From contig OX336351.1 in assembly GCA_946902875.1 (NCBI GenBank), forward strand, positions 3,221,761 through 3,285,760: 64,000 nucleotides of DNA. Reading direction: 5' to 3'. Of the stretch, positions 19,791 through 31,050 are shown one piece after another (the stretch's first letter is position 1; each line of letters begins with the position of its first letter). Origin of the DNA: Nematopogon swammerdamellus. Taxonomy: Eukaryota; Arthropoda; Insecta; Lepidoptera; Adelidae. Made by a program: the position numbers and the translations under genes. The notes below the pieces were generated by a model. It saw only the letters and a list, made by a program, of their open reading frames with translations, was not told where the DNA came from and did no database searches.

Positions 19791-20654
19791 CCGGCAAACA
19801 TTTTGAGGGTAAAGGAGGGTAATGAAATTTTGATGTATTTCTTCAATTGCTCCCTTATTACTGATATTACAAATTTATTATATTAATTAACGAATATTCT
19901 GACTAAAATCTGATTCATTAAGATTTAAGTTAAATTTTTATATTGTGTACTTATGTTAAAAAAAGCCGGAAGGTAATGATGCCTCGACGGTGACAAAGTA
20001 GTTGATGAGCACGAAGATCGTGAGTATTTTCTTCCCCAGCGACGCTCGTCCTCTCCTGTCTAGATCCAGAGACACAATGAGGGCCGTTCGACGTGCGGAG
20101 TGTAGAGCAAAGGCTAAAGTCGGGTCACACTCTGTCTAATTTGTAATACCACTTCTGCGGAAGGTAATGACGTTTTTCCACGGACAAAAATGAAATATTA
20201 ATTCTTTTTATGATATAATGGCTCTAAAAATAAATGAATCCTAAAGAAATATGCTTTATTAGTTACACTATAGGTGGGTTTATTAATATTCTCATTTTAC
20301 TTGAAGAAACTAAAAAAAAAAATTATAATAATAATGATCCTTCGTTTGGAAGAGGATAGGAATGAGAATTTTGAGGGTTTTTATTTTTTTTTATTTAATT
20401 GAATGGACAAATGTCTGATTCGTTAAATACTACTTTTTCCTTTCATCTAAACGTGTATATTTCGATAAAATTATTTTAAGAAACATACATTTTCACACGC
20501 TTTTATTGCGCGGGAATGCAATTTGAACGAAATGGCGGAACGACCCACCTACCGGTTGACTGGAAGAAATCACTTGCAGTGATAAGTCCGCCTTTGTGCA
20601 CTACAGTATTTCTTGTTTCTTGTCGCGTACTGTTCTTCTTTCAAGTATTTTATT
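19791..20654. other. Intergenic, no gene seen
   Basis: AT-rich with a moderately GC-rich patch at 20020-20150. Short frames only. Confidence 0.3.
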
Positions 20655-20664
20655 TTAAACTGGT

Positions 20665-20987
20665 TTTTGCACGCGGATTCGCTCGCGAGAAATTCGTATT
20701 TAAAAAGAAGAATGTAAGTAATCCCGCTACCGTAGTAGGTACCTTTATTTCGGCGCGCGGAACAATTCGGTTTGTATGAGAGCCACATCTTAGCGTAACC
20801 GGAACTTATACCGACCTATCCTGTGTCTCGTATAGCTAAATGTGCTTGCTTCATCGAATTAGGATGTTATGGAGGAACATTCCTCAATATAGTTTTAGTA
20901 TCATACATAGAGTCTACAAAGGCAGTTTTCATAAAACAAAGTAACTTACTCTATGAACCATCCCTTACACATTTATTATTAGTATTG
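20665..20987 (+). repeat. Short dispersed element with CGCGGNTTCGCTCGCG start
   Basis: GCACGCGGATTCGCTCGCGA, GAAATTCGTATTTAAAAAGA, CTTTATTTCGGCGCGCGGAA, CTTAGCGTAACCGGAACT and ACACATTTATTATTAGTATT. The same order appears in reverse at 31645-31955, and part of it at 13595-13830. It is likely a non-autonomous relative of the family whose ends bound the 68-bp-array elements. Confidence 0.65.
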
Positions 20988-21240
20988 ATTTTTAACCGAC
21001 TTCAAAAAAGGAGGAGGTTCTATGTTCGGCTGTATGTATTTTTTTTATGTATGTTCAGCAATATCTTCCCCAATTGTGAACCGATTTCGATGATTCTTTT
21101 TGTGTTCGGTTCAGTCTAGCTCCAAGGTGGTGCTAAAGCAAGCAAAAATAACCGACCGCCTTCAACTCTAGGGTTCGATTTTAATTTTTTTATTTCATAC
21201 ATTTTTGAAGGCGGTTTTATATTTTTTTAAATAGTTTTTT
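20988..21240 (+). repeat. Dispersed repeat ending in the 1206-1348 arm
   Basis: TTAACCGACTTCAAAAAAGG, GAGGAGGTTCTATGTTCGGC and TTCGATGATTCTTTTTGTG, then CCGCCTTCAACTCTAGGG and TTTTTGAAGGCGGTTTT. Repeats beginning this way are common in moth and butterfly genomes. From 21241 to 21450 the DNA is AT-rich, with a GC-rich patch at 21345-21415. Confidence 0.6.
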
Positions 21241-21450
21241 TTATTTCACGTTTTTAGACATTTATATTAATTTTACATACATTTTAAAAAAAGTAATAAA
21301 AATACACAAATTTAATACAAAATCAAAATTAAAAAAAAAAACGGTAATTTGCGCCGGCGGCGGCAGGAGGCAAGCCTCCAAGCACGCCGGCGGGTGCAGG
21401 CCGTGGCTACGGAGTATTGATATTGATAAAGTATTATATAATATTATGCA

Positions 21451-22129
21451 TTGTGCGCAAAAAAGAGTTTCTATTCTATTCCACCGGGCCTACACGCTAC
21501 CCCTAAACCACTGGTTCAATTTCATTCGCTCATCATAATTTACCAGATCTCTGTCCGCACTGGACTGACCGTCGCCGTCACAACTGCGCAAACATACCGG
21601 TACGTGCACGCGATTGCATATAGTTGCACGCGCGTGTGAGTTATTCATGAGATATCGCGCCAACTGGGGACTTCATGAATTGTAGATTCTCTCGTACTAG
21701 TGAATCTTTCATAGTACTCACCGGCAATGTGCGACAGGAAGTTTGTGATAAACAGCGCGAAGGTGAGAACGATGACAGAAAGAGATTGGGAGCGTTGCTT
21801 CCTTTCAAAGGTGAGCTATTTTCTGTAGATGGCGCGTATACACTTTTTAGTTTCTTGTATTCGGGGATCCCCGTGATTTTTTTACTTTTTCTAATTTTTA
21901 TTATTTGTTTTTATATCGTACCATACCATAATCTACATATATATTAATACGTGAAGCAAAAACTTTGTACCTTGTACCTTTGTAACTTTGTACTTTGTAC
22001 TTTGTAAAACTTTTACGAAAATTGCGCAGAATGTTAATATTTTTTCAAAATTATGCATAAAAATACAATAGATCAATAAAAAACCATTACACACACCACC
22101 ATGTATTTGACACACATCCTTTCCTTACC
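21451..22129. other. Intergenic with repeat fragments
   Basis: About 21830-21920 (GATGGCGCGTATACACTTTT, GATCCCCGTGATTTTTTTAC) matches one end of the GTCCGTCTGT repeat family seen at 54490-54620. About 21955-22015 holds five CTTTGTAC-like words. No gene seen. Confidence 0.4.
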
Positions 22130-22345
22130 TATAATAAACTTACTTACGTCTGCTTTCTGTCTGTCTGAGTGTCTGTCTGTCCGCTTATAACTCGAGAACC
22201 ACTGAACCGATTTTAATAAAACAAAATTCTACGGATAGCTTGATTCTTCCCATCAACTATAGGCTACTTACTATCAAGCTAAATGGCTTATGAGGTTAGC
22301 AGTGAAGTTAAATATGAGAGCGGGCGGAGCCGCGGGCACAGCTAA
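22130..22345 (+). repeat. Dispersed repeat ending in GGAGCCGCGGGCACAGCTA
   Basis: It includes CGTCTGCTTTCTGTCTGTCT, CTTATAACTCGAGAACCACT, GGCTTATGAGGTTAGCAG and GAGAGCGGGCGGAGCCGC. A same-strand copy is at 60290-60505 and a reverse copy at 62562-62790. Confidence 0.75.
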
Positions 22346-22489
22346 GTACATTATAATCTTTTGATTATTGTTGAAGTCTGTGTTCAAATTGAGAATATAT
22401 TAATATTGTTTGTCTTTAATCTGTGTTAATAGAAGTATATTCTTTGACAATAGAACCTTAATAATGTTCAAAGTTATAATTTAAATTAA

Positions 22490-22665
22490 TGATGGTCGAC
22501 TTTCGACCACAGGACGACCACTAGTAACAGTTATTCTGTGAAAATTGCGCGCTACCTATTACGGTTCAAGAGATACAGCGCTCGGACAGACGGACAGAAA
22601 GACGGTGTAGGCTTAGTAATAGGGTCCTGTACGACGGATACGGAACCCTACAAAACAAGTTGATG
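22490..22665 (-). repeat. GTCCGTCTGT repeat family fragment
   Basis: On the minus strand it reads GGTTCCGTATCCGTCGTACA, CTGTCCGTCTGTCCGAGCGC and TCTTGAACCGTAATAGGTAG. Other copies are at 44180-44410, 52470-52765, 53455-53620, 54490-54720 and the pair 55450-55540/57685-57840. Confidence 0.65.
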
Positions 22666-22974
22666 GCCTTTCTGCCTTTTTGAATCCTGTTTCTACGAGT
22701 CTTTACCCTCCATGCACATTGATAGCCTTCCCGTTCAGTCCTTTTGAAAGGGATTACCTTACTGAAGCATTCGGCAGATGTAATATAAACTTGGCGGCCA
22801 ATTTATATTTAGTAGAGCATACGTAATTCGGAACGGCTTATGAGTTTCTATTACGTCCGCGTTCTATTATTATACGGCGGGTATGAAAGCGATTCGTCGG
22901 CTGGAATTATTGATAAGGCCCTTTTCCTGTTAAGACGAAACGGAAATTAATCTTCTCCATACAAAATCGTCAAT

Positions 22975-23346
22975 TTTTTTTTTATTGAAACTGACACGGT
23001 TGGCTGCATCACCTACCTACTACATCCGTGATGTCAGCCCATAACACCGGGTGAACTAGGTGCAATGTCAGTGCTTCCATACATTTCATGTCGGCTACAC
23101 ACTTAACTGGGCGGAAAACACGAACTATTTACATAGCCGTTTCGACCGACGTTTCGCTCAGTGCGGTGATACTAACCCGGCCGGGATAAACCCTACCACC
23201 TAGTAAGTTAAGAAGGGAAGGGACCTACAGTTTTACGTGGAATCCGAACCGCGGTCAGCCTCCAATCCAACGGTCGAGCGGTCACCCATCCAAGTACTGA
23301 CCGCGCTCAGCGTTGCTTAACAACAGTCGACCGACCGCACCACTGA
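22975..23346 (-). mobile_element. Full SINE with tRNA/5S chimeric head
   Basis: Read on the minus strand: GCCTCGGTAGATCAGTGGTG (A-box-like), GTTAAGCAACGCTGAGCGCG and TCAGTACTTGGATGGGTGAC (5S-like), GGTTCGGATTCC (B-box-like), the shared body, then CCAACCGTGTCAGTTTC and a poly-A (poly-T at 22975-22984). It lies within the split left arm of the element at 22933-23965. Confidence 0.88.
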
Positions 23347-23568
23347 TCTACCGAGGCGTACATGTTGACACCAAGAGGGGTAGGTTGAATTATATGAAAA
23401 TATAAACTTCAGACGGTCCGACTTAAGATAATCTTATGTCCATTCAGGGAAGTCTTTTCCATAAGGGCACATGGGGCACGAGCCCAGGGGCAGGGGCCCC
23501 CCTGCTCGATGAGGGCTCCTATGTGCCGATGTCGTCGTTTACGCCGAAAAAGAGGAGCAAAGAGTCTT
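23347..23568 (+). repeat. Intact copy of the repeat split at 12.2/15.0 kb
   Basis: GTACATGTTGACACCAAGAG runs through TATATGAAAATATAAAC straight into CGGTCCGACTTAAGATAATC and CAGGGAAGTCTTTTCCATAA. It supplies the empty-site reference for the insertion at 12242-15008. Confidence 0.75.
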
Positions 23569-23965
23569 TCGGCATTTATGTTTTCTAGCCCCCTAAACCT
23601 TATCCAATTTTTACAATTTATTTTCTTGTGTTAAAGACAGTCCAATCTACGTTCCTGTAATTTTTGTGTTTAGATGAAATATACCTACAACACCGTAGCT
23701 AAAAATTTGTATTTCGACCGAAAAATTTTGAATTTTTGATTTTTTTATTTCATAAAGTTCATTAAACTTTATTGAGTCATCACTTTAGATATTTAAAAAA
23801 TCTAAAAGTTATGATCGTAGATTCAACTGCCCTTATTACAACAAAAAAAGAATGGTAAAAATCGGATAAGGTTTAGGGGGGGGGGGGGGGGGGGGGGGGT
23901 TAAAAACATAAATACCGAAAGACGATTTTGTATGGAGATTGTTAACTTCCGTCTCGTCTTAAGGA

Positions 23966-24557
23966 TTAAGTGGAACAAATTTGCTCAAGCAAAAAGTTCA
24001 AATTTGGAACCTCATGTATCTACTGTGTTTTCAATTTGTAATTGTTCATGGAGCAAGCAAGCCGTTTTCTTCATCAATCTTCAAGTCGCCGGCTAATAAA
24101 ATTTCCCCGGCGACTTTTATCTGCCTACAATTCGCACTACTCCTCAGAGGTGAAATTGGCTCACTTCGAACTCAGCCACCCAGTTAACCCTAACGAAAAA
24201 AAAAACTATTTTATCTTAGTGCCCAAAACTATTTATTATCAGTTTGATTTCTATCTCTGGTATTTTATTTCGCCCGCTACCATCAATCTTTGATGCTTAG
24301 ATTATGCAGGTTAGGTCTGAGCTATTTCATCTGTAGTGGAATAAATTTATTCCGAATATATTTCGGCCTTACAGTCTTCGGCTATTTGACATTCCTGCGA
24401 CATCATAAAGGCATTTCGCGAAGCAATCATTCAATTCACTATACAGGCAGCTCATTCAGGCTTGGTGAATATACCTTACTATCTTCAAATTACGCTCAAT
24501 TTAATTTATTTCATTCAATTAATTTAATTTGCCGTTTTAATTTTTTATTTTTAGAGT
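23966..24557. other. Intergenic AT-rich DNA
   Basis: Small open frames (for example 24290-24559) lack any recognised motif and have AT-driven composition. AGTCGCCGGC and GCCGGCGACTTT-like words near 24085 and 24110 form a short inverted pair. Confidence 0.3.
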
Positions 24558-24700
24558 AAGATTTTTTATTTAAAGTGCGACATATGGTGTCCTGCGACGC
24601 CCGATTGTAATTCATGCCCGGCAGGTGTCTTTTCACGTCCCTCTTGAAGGACTCGAGACTGTACTTGGGTACTTGGGGGAAATATGTGGACAGGGGTACA
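24558..24700 (-). mobile_element. LINE-A 3' fragment
   Basis: TTTAAAGTGCGACATATGG, CTTTTCACGTCCCTCTTGAA and GGACTCGAGACTGTACTTGG match the C-terminal coding end and 3' UTR of LINE-A on the minus strand. It is diverged and truncated. Confidence 0.7.
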
Positions 24701-25085
24701 AAAAAACTTTCAAAATCGATCCCGAGCAGTGATAATTTCTCACCTATACCAACACAGATGAAATCTATCCACTAGTTAGTAATAAGATACCCTTTCTATA
24801 CTATTATACCTCTCTGCATCTAGTGTACAAAAAAAAAACTTTCAGAATTCATCCCGAGCAGTGAATAAATTCTCGCCTATAAACACATAATGATTTCATT
24901 TGATATTCTAAAAGACAAAAACAATATCCAGGACAATAAAAAGATCAACCTAAGTATGCAGATGAAAATCTATCCACTAGTTAGTAGTAAGATACCCTCT
25001 CTGTACTATTGTACCTCTCTCCATCTAGTGTACAAAAAAAACTTTCAGAATCCATCCCGAGCAGTGAATAAATTCTCGCCTACCC
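24697..25085 (+). repeat. Imperfect tandem duplication, three partial units
   Basis: AAAAAACTTTCA(A/G)AAT, then CATCCCGAGCAGTGA, occurs near 24705, 24838 and 25039, and ATCTATCCACTAGTTAGTA occurs near 24761 and 24968. The second unit carries about 75 bp of additional DNA. Confidence 0.7.
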
Positions 25086-25105
25086 ACATGTCTTTGACAG
25101 TTAAC

Positions 25106-25123
25106 GCGCTATAATTATAGCGC
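25106..25123. repeat. 18-bp perfect palindrome
   Basis: GCGCTATAATTATAGCGC reads the same on both strands. It stands alone, with no companion copy noticed. Confidence 0.7.
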
Positions 25124-26021
25124 TTAAGCCCCTAATAGTTTCCGCGCCGAGGTCCACCTGAATAATTCATGGTAGCTCCCGCACAACGCGCGTCTATTCA
25201 TAAAAGTATGTTAAGAGATTACGCATAGCGGCTACACCCTTGTCAAGCTCGCCCCTTTCTCGGCATCAAATAATAATAAAGAGAGCATGTAGGAGTGGAA
25301 TAAAGGGGAGAGAGGCGCGTGACGTGAACGCAAACGCGGCAGTTGCGACGGCGGCACGTGGCGCGAGCGTGCCCCACATCGACATTGGCTGTGCCCCGTC
25401 TGTCTGTCGTAGACAGTCCCGGATTATTCATATAGGCAATGCAGGCTCAGCGCCGCTCAGGGGCCCCGCGGCTTGTGAGAAACATTTTTTTTAACATTGA
25501 AAATGTTTATGTTCTTGTGATCGAGTATAGTGCCCCGATTTATGAAATTGTGACATTTGCCTGTAGTTTCGCAGATATGAGAGTTACGCCGATGGGCCAT
25601 ATGTCAAAATGTGCGTCTGCTTGAGGGCTTCAATGTGCAATTTGAATTCCCAAAATCGGTCGGTAACTTTTTGAGATTTTCCAAAATTGGTCAAAAATTC
25701 AAAAACTTTTCGCCGACTTGGATCCAGAATTCCCAATAACTTTTTTTGAGCTCGCTATTCAAGATACGGATTTTTTTTTATCTCGGGATTGAATTAAGCT
25801 ACAGTTAAGCCATCTTAGGAGGCGGGCGGACAAAAACTGTAGGCGGTAGCGGGTCCCTTACGCGCGAGGTCAGTCTGCGCTCCGTTCACTTTATCGTCAG
25901 TTCGATAAAGAATGAATCCTATTAACAAATTTGTCAAATTTTATCGTGTGCTATATTTCTAAATTACATTTTCAATGCCTTTGATAGTTGCGCGTAGTGT
26001 GAGATCTGTATAGATTTCTTA
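25124..26021. other. GC-rich patch then AT-rich DNA
   Basis: About 25310-25470 is GC- and CpG-rich and open on both strands (25240-25494, 25243-25431), with no recognised domain. A MITE or promoter-like CpG patch are both possible. The rest holds nothing identifiable. Confidence 0.3.
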
Positions 26022-26158
26022 AGGATAGCGCGACATGTGGCATCGTTTCACTTACAACTAGGTGTCTAAGGATGCCCATGGGCATTCTGTGATGCACGAG
26101 GATTGCGAATGCCATGCCGACCTGACAGGAGCCTTTTCACGCCGCTTTTGAAAAACAA
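26022..26158 (-). mobile_element. LINE-A 3' fragment (variant like the nested copy)
   Basis: GATAGCGCGACATGTGGCAT, TTACAACTAGGTGTCTAAGG and ACCTGACAGGAGCCTTTTCA match 6945-7080. This 3' UTR variant differs from that at 4507-4600, showing at least two LINE-A subfamilies. Confidence 0.75.
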
Positions 26159-26479
26159 TAAACATAAGTCAATGTATTGTTCATTTGATCCTTTCGCTGT
26201 CATTTTACAAAGGTTTTAAGTAAATTTTTTTAAAGGACAAATAATTTAACAAAAACAATTTTATATTAATTACTTGTTATAAGCATATGGATGATTTATG
26301 ATGATGATGATGATGATTTACAGTTAATCAAGAAATAAATCATTATAATTTTACTAATAGTCACGATTTTGCAAGTATTGCATAAAATGACATTACATTA
26401 CCTATAATCCGTTTTGTTTTTATATGTAAATGACATACATTCACTAAAATTTGGTTTTGGTATAAGGTTTAAATACTTC
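26159..26479. other. AT-rich DNA with a GATGAT run
   Basis: Includes a short (GAT)n microsatellite near 26298-26316. No gene seen. Confidence 0.3.
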
Positions 26480-26690
26480 CTTTTTTATGTTATCCGTTAT
26501 GGATGGCTGAGTCAGAGGGCCAAAGCACATGCTCTGACCAGCCAATAATCACTTCCGATAAGTTAGGGGCCATATCGGAGACTTCCCTTTAGACCTACCT
26601 ACCTAGAGACCTACCTGCCTAAGGGGAGAGGGGCCCCGAACCTTGCAATGCCTAGGGGCCTCTAAATGGCTTAATCCGGCCCTGGTCGTA
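26480..26690 (-). repeat. SINE-like repeat
   Basis: The minus strand reads GGGAAGTCTCCGATATGG, GGCTGGTCAGAGCATGTGCT and TTATGTCATCCGTTATGG-like sequence. The reverse-oriented relative is at 32025-32135. The GGGAAGTCTCCGGTA segment is also the tail of the tRNA-headed SINE at 33470. Confidence 0.55.
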
Positions 26691-26984
26691 AAGCCAATCC
26701 AGTACATTGTAATACAAGCAATAAACACAATATGGACGTAGACAAGATTCTTGCACTGGAATAGTTCGACTTCACACGGGGCAGTGCGATGTGAGGTGGC
26801 GCAAAATTTGTGTCGGTGTAGGTGTTTGTTTAGCTGCAGTGTCCTGTTAAGGCCCTTACAATGTAAATTTTTGTAACCGTTAACGTTACAATGTAAGAAG
26901 CTGTACATATTTATTCTTTGGTACAGACAATCATTGCAAGAAGGTAGAATAGTACCTAATTTATTAAGAAAGGTTTGATTATTT

Positions 26985-27210
26985 TAGTTTTAGTAATGTT
27001 GTTTTTATTTGTCTTTCTGCGTGTAATTTTATGTTTGTTTATATCTTTCTTGTAGGTATTTCTGGGACGGTATTCCCATCCCATTCCTGTTTTTGTGTTA
27101 CTTATATTACGGTGTAATTTAATTTCTTTACGATAATATGTTGTTATGGGAAGGGGCTGATATATTCGTAAAGTGAATAAAGCACAAAATAAAATAAAAT
27201 AAAATAAACG
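26985..27210 (+). mobile_element. Retroelement 3' end with (AAATA)n tail
   Basis: An AT-rich segment ends in AGTGAATAAAGCACAAAATA and repeated AAATA units, the form of a LINE or SINE 3' tail. No coding part is attached. Confidence 0.45.
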
Positions 27211-27427
27211 TTACAATGTAATTACACCATACATATTATGCTCTTTTTAGCTCATTGACCGGAGACCGACTAATCGCTTCTTATAGCTCACAGTCAGCAC
27301 GCTCACAGTCGGTGACTCACTATTCGCTTATATTTGAACACGTTCTAAAATTCATTTTCAATGTACCCGAACATCATCTAATGGATGAGATCTGTGAATT
27401 TTTTTAATAGCCGAATTTGCTGTTTTA

Positions 27428-27690
27428 ATTTTTTTTTAAACTGACACGGTTTTCTACATCACCTACAACATCCGTGATGCCAGCCCATAACACCGGGTGA
27501 ACTTGGGGCCACTTCAGTGCTTCCCTTCGGTCGTGCCGGCTACACTAAACTGGACGGAAAACACAAACTATTTACATAGCCGTTTCGACCGACCGTTCAT
27601 TCAGTGCGGTGGTATCAACCCAGGCGGGTTAACCTACAACCTAGTAATATAAGAAGGGAGTCATATCCCTTAGTCGCCTTTTACGACATA
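27428..27690 (-). mobile_element. SINE with GACTAAGGGATA head fragment
   Basis: Poly-T at 27428-27437, then AACTGACACGGTTTTCTACA, the shared body on the minus strand, and CCCTTAGTCGCCTTTTACGA at its 5' side. The head is incomplete. Confidence 0.8.
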
Positions 27691-28617
27691 CATACGCTCT
27701 TTCAGAAGTAAGACAGTATTCGACCCTTAAGGTCTTGTCACTCATCGAGCGGCACACTTCAGCGAGGAGCCTTGAGGAACCCAGTCAGCCGGAGAAGGGG
27801 ACGTCAATATCAAATGAAGCCGAATTTCAGCCATTGTTCGACAAACTCGACGCGGTCGATGTCGTCAGAGGGATTACTATACAGAGCTACATAAGTACTC
27901 GTTTGTACCTAGGAGTAGGTAGGTACATGCTGTCCGTAGAAACAAGTTGTAGGGTGTTTCAGGATAGGGTTTCGTAACTTCAGGGTTCGAAATGGCTCCA
28001 TATTTGAAAACGAAAAGCTCTGAAACTTTTTCCCAGATTCGGTCATTTTATAGTACTTTTTGGTGAAAATCGTTTCGTCGAGATTTGGTGGACGGTTAAC
28101 ACCCGCCTTTATTAAATAAAAATTAAATTACTAAATTGCAATTTTTAAATAGTAGAATTGAACTGCATGTAGGTAAATTCCAAATACTTAAATTTAAATG
28201 ACATCAAAAGAAAAAGGTGACTGGACTAGGTCATTGCAATACCTAGACCTAGACAGCACCATCCCATACTCACTGTCCATCGAGTTTTATAACAATTTCC
28301 AATTTTTGTATAAAAAAAGTACGGAATTTCGATTTGAGTGATTAGGATTTTTTTCTTCTAATAATTAGTACTTTCTATTCCTGAAGTTTCTCAAGCCTAT
28401 CCTGAAACATCCTGTACATAATAATCAGCGCGAGGCATCCGAAGAATAAATACGATATAGAGAGAAAGAAAAAATCGGTCAAGTGGGAGTTTTACTCGCT
28501 CACGGAGGGTTCCGTAGGTCCGATATACCATATCTGTGAAAAAACCGTGTTTATGTTTCGTCTTTCTACAATGCAAAACTTAAAAAACAAAAATATAAAA
28601 ACTTCTGGCGCTATCTA
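27691..28617. other. Intergenic; no gene recognised
   Basis: An open frame at 27735-27977 (RHTSARSLEEPSQPEKGTS) has no recognised family and no neighbours to support it. The remaining sequence is AT-rich. Confidence 0.3.
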
Positions 28618-28890
28618 TTTTTTTTTATGGAAACTGACACGGTTGGCTACATCACCTACAACATCCGTGATGTCAGCCCATAACACCGGTTGAACTAGGT
28701 GCCGCGTCAGTGCTTCCCTTCGGTCGTGCCGGCTACACTGAACTGGACGGAAAACACAAACTATTTACATAGCCGTTTCGACCGACCTTTCATTCAGTGC
28801 GGTAGTATCAACCCAGGCGGGTTAAACCCTACCACCTAGTAATATAAGAAGGGCGAGTCATATCCCTTAGTCGCCACTGGGGTATAGTGC
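28618..28890 (-). mobile_element. SINE, minus strand
   Basis: Poly-T at 28619-28626, GGAAACTGACACGGTTGGCT, CATCCGTGATGTCAGCCCAT, then the shared body to CTACCACCTAGTAATATAAG and CCCTTAGTCGCC. It is close to 27428-27690 and in the reverse orientation to 36632-36965. Confidence 0.85.
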
Positions 28891-29159
28891 ATCGCTTTAA
28901 GGTCGTTGCTTACGGTGACACCAAGTCTTGGTCCGGGTAGTTTCCCACCTTTTTCCACCCTGTAACATGGTTGAGGGAGGCGATGGCTGGCCCAGGTGTG
29001 GTGATCGTGAACGGGTGCTGTTTGTGGAGACTGGCCTGCTTCATGTGGCAGTGTGGTGGGTATGTAACTTCATACAATTTCACATAATTTTTTTTTATTT
29101 TGTCATGAATTGCTGCATTTGTCATAAATCAGCGCATGCGTGTTTAGGTAGTGGCAAAC

Positions 29160-29255
29160 ATTTTTGTAAAGTAGACTAAGTGCACATTGAAGAAAATTTC
29201 AGTGATGTTTCGTGTCAGTTCTTCTTCGCTGTGATAATCGAACTGGTGGAATGTT
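29160..29255 (+). mobile_element. LINE 3' UTR fragment
   Basis: TTTTTGTAAAGTAGACTAAG, TGCACATTGAAGAAAATTTC and GTGTCAGTTCTTCTTCGC match 11710-11810. Confidence 0.6.
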
Positions 29256-29256
29256 T

Positions 29257-29451
29257 GGACGTCGGACTGTCCAATGCTTATATGAGAAACAGCGTCGCCG
29301 AGCTCCGCGCGTAGCGGAGGGGACGGCGCGCGCTTTGATTGGGCGGTATCGGGTGGTATCTCGCTCTGATTGGGCGGTAACGAATGTTATTTGTACATTT
29401 TTACAAATATCGTGTTATGCTGCTGGCGCGGGGAAGGTCCGACGTCCATAC
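29257..29451. mobile_element. Short element with 11-bp terminal inverted repeats
   Basis: GGACGTCGGAC at the left and GTCCGACGTCC at the right are perfect inverses about 195 bp apart. The inside is CpG-rich (GCCGAGCTCCGCGCG) with GATTGGGCGGTA occurring twice (about 29337 and 29368). No coding capacity; a MITE is likely. No clear target duplication. Confidence 0.6.
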
Positions 29452-29459
29452 ATCTAACG

Positions 29460-30111
29460 TTCTTGTTCGTGAGATAGAACATCTGTATCCACAGCCGAAG
29501 CCGTTGGAATTGTGTATGCATATAAAACAAATCGCTATACGGTCAACAGGCTCCACGATTTAGTATAGGCGTGACATGTAGGCGGTCATCGGAGGAAGAT
29601 CTACGCGATCTATGATGAAACCGACACTCAGTCGACCATGCGAGAAGGGACGCGTTCAAACTCCTGCTCTTTTCAACAGCGCCTGTCAAATCCATACAAG
29701 GTAAGTTAGCACGGTGCGAATTCCACGGGATAGCGACACCCTGCTTCTTTGGGTTGGAGAAAATTCGGTTTAAATTTTGTGTAATGCAAAACTACGAATT
29801 GAAACAAATAGGTAGGTAAGTAAAAAGCTACCGACATAGATAATCAACGAGTGAAATCAATTTTTAATGTTCGATTTTTCCTTTGGTCACGTAACATCTA
29901 AATGTGTTTTTACAAGTAAATTCAAAGTAAGTTTCAATATTTTTTGTATCGAACGAAGTTCTGTTTTAATTCATGGTTAAGAACGAAAAGGGACTAAATA
30001 ACAATTTTGTAAAACCTGACTACGAAAAACTATGGAAATAATAAGGAACTCTGATTAAATATGCTATAGTCGGGACAATGGTCTATTCGAATGTTTCTAC
30101 ACGCCCAACTA
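29460..30111. other. Intergenic
   Basis: No recognised gene or repeat. The segment 29470-29750 is of mixed composition and the remainder AT-rich. Confidence 0.3.
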
Positions 30112-30300
30112 CAGAGACTCTCCTTTGGATTGCTGGCTACACTAAACTAGAGGAGAACACGGCTGAGCGGCCATTTTATGCCCAGTGCCATGCTACCAAA
30201 CAATCCAGTTGGCTACATTTTGAGCCTACCACCTAGTAAGTGGCAAGGGAAAGAACCTAAAGTTTTACACCGGTTCCGAACGGTGAAGCAGCAGGTATTT
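30112..30300 (-). mobile_element. SINE body, tRNA-headed type, minus strand
   Basis: GGATTGCTGGCTACACTAAA, CTACCACCTAGTAAGTGGCA and GTTCCGAACGGTGAAGCAG match 33480-33665. The shared centre (ACTAGGTGGTAGG on the minus strand) links it to the 5S-headed SINEs. Confidence 0.7.
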
Positions 30301-30404
30301 CATACCTTACTTCGGGCAACCCTGCATGTGGCATTAAAAGACACCCGCTTTTTGGCCGGGCGTGGTCATTCGACCAAATGACTCGGCGAGTCAGAACTGT
30401 AAAG

Positions 30405-31050
30405 CCGATCCCAAAATTCAAAAAGATCCTACATTTAAAGAACTGTCAAGCGGAATTCGAAATTTAAAAAGATTCTAAAGTTAAAGAAACAGATCGGAAC
30501 GAATCTCAAGGCGAATTCGAAATTTACCAAGGTCCTACAGTTAAAGAAATAGCATCGTAACGACTCTCAGGCCGAATTTGAAATTCAAAAAGGTCCTACA
30601 GTTAAAGAAACAGCATCGGAACGACTCTTAAGCCAAATTCGAAAATCAACAAGGTCCTACAGTTAAAGGAATAGCATCGGAACGACTCTCAAGCCGAATT
30701 AGAAATTCAAAAAGGTCTTACAGTTAAAGAAACAGCATTGGAATGACTCTCAAACCGAATTCGAAATTCAACAATGTCCTACAGTTAAAGAAACAGCATC
30801 GGAACGACTCTCAAGCCGAATTTCAAATTCAAAAAGGTCCTACAGTTAAAGAAATAGCATCGCAACGACTCTCAAGCCGAATTCGAAATTCAAAAAGGTC
30901 CTACAGTTAAAGAAACAGCATCGGAACGAATCTCAAGCCGAATTCGAAATTCGACAAGGTTCTACAGTTAAAGAAACAGCATCGGAACGACTATGAAGCC
31001 GAATTCGAAATTCAAAAAGGTCGTACAGTTAAAGAAACAGCATCGGAACG
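30405..31050 (+). repeat. 61-bp tandem array, about 10.5 units
   Basis: Successive units of the form CTACAGTTAAAGAAACAGC, ATCGGAACGACTCTCAAGCC, GAATTCGAAATTCAAAAAGG start almost exactly 61 bp apart from about 30535 to 31020. The left-most units are more diverged than the middle ones, as expected of an array still exchanging between units. Confidence 0.95.

Larger units (their letters stand above)
22933..23965. mobile_element. Inverted-repeat element with left arm split and a G24 run
   Basis: The right arm (about 23848-23965: ATCGGATAAGGTTTAGG, ATACCGAAAGACGATTTTG, GTATGGAGATTGTTAACTTC) is the inverse of 22933-22972 plus 23571-23625. The left arm is thus cut in two by about 600 bp of inserted SINE and repeat DNA. 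In the right arm the GGGGG of the palindrome has grown to 24 consecutive G (23876-23899). It looks like a palindromic MITE. Confidence 0.65.

Noticed and set aside
23876..23899. G24 run as telomere- or switch-like signal
   Set aside because: It lies at a G5 position of a palindromic MITE arm; slippage or sequencing error is simpler.
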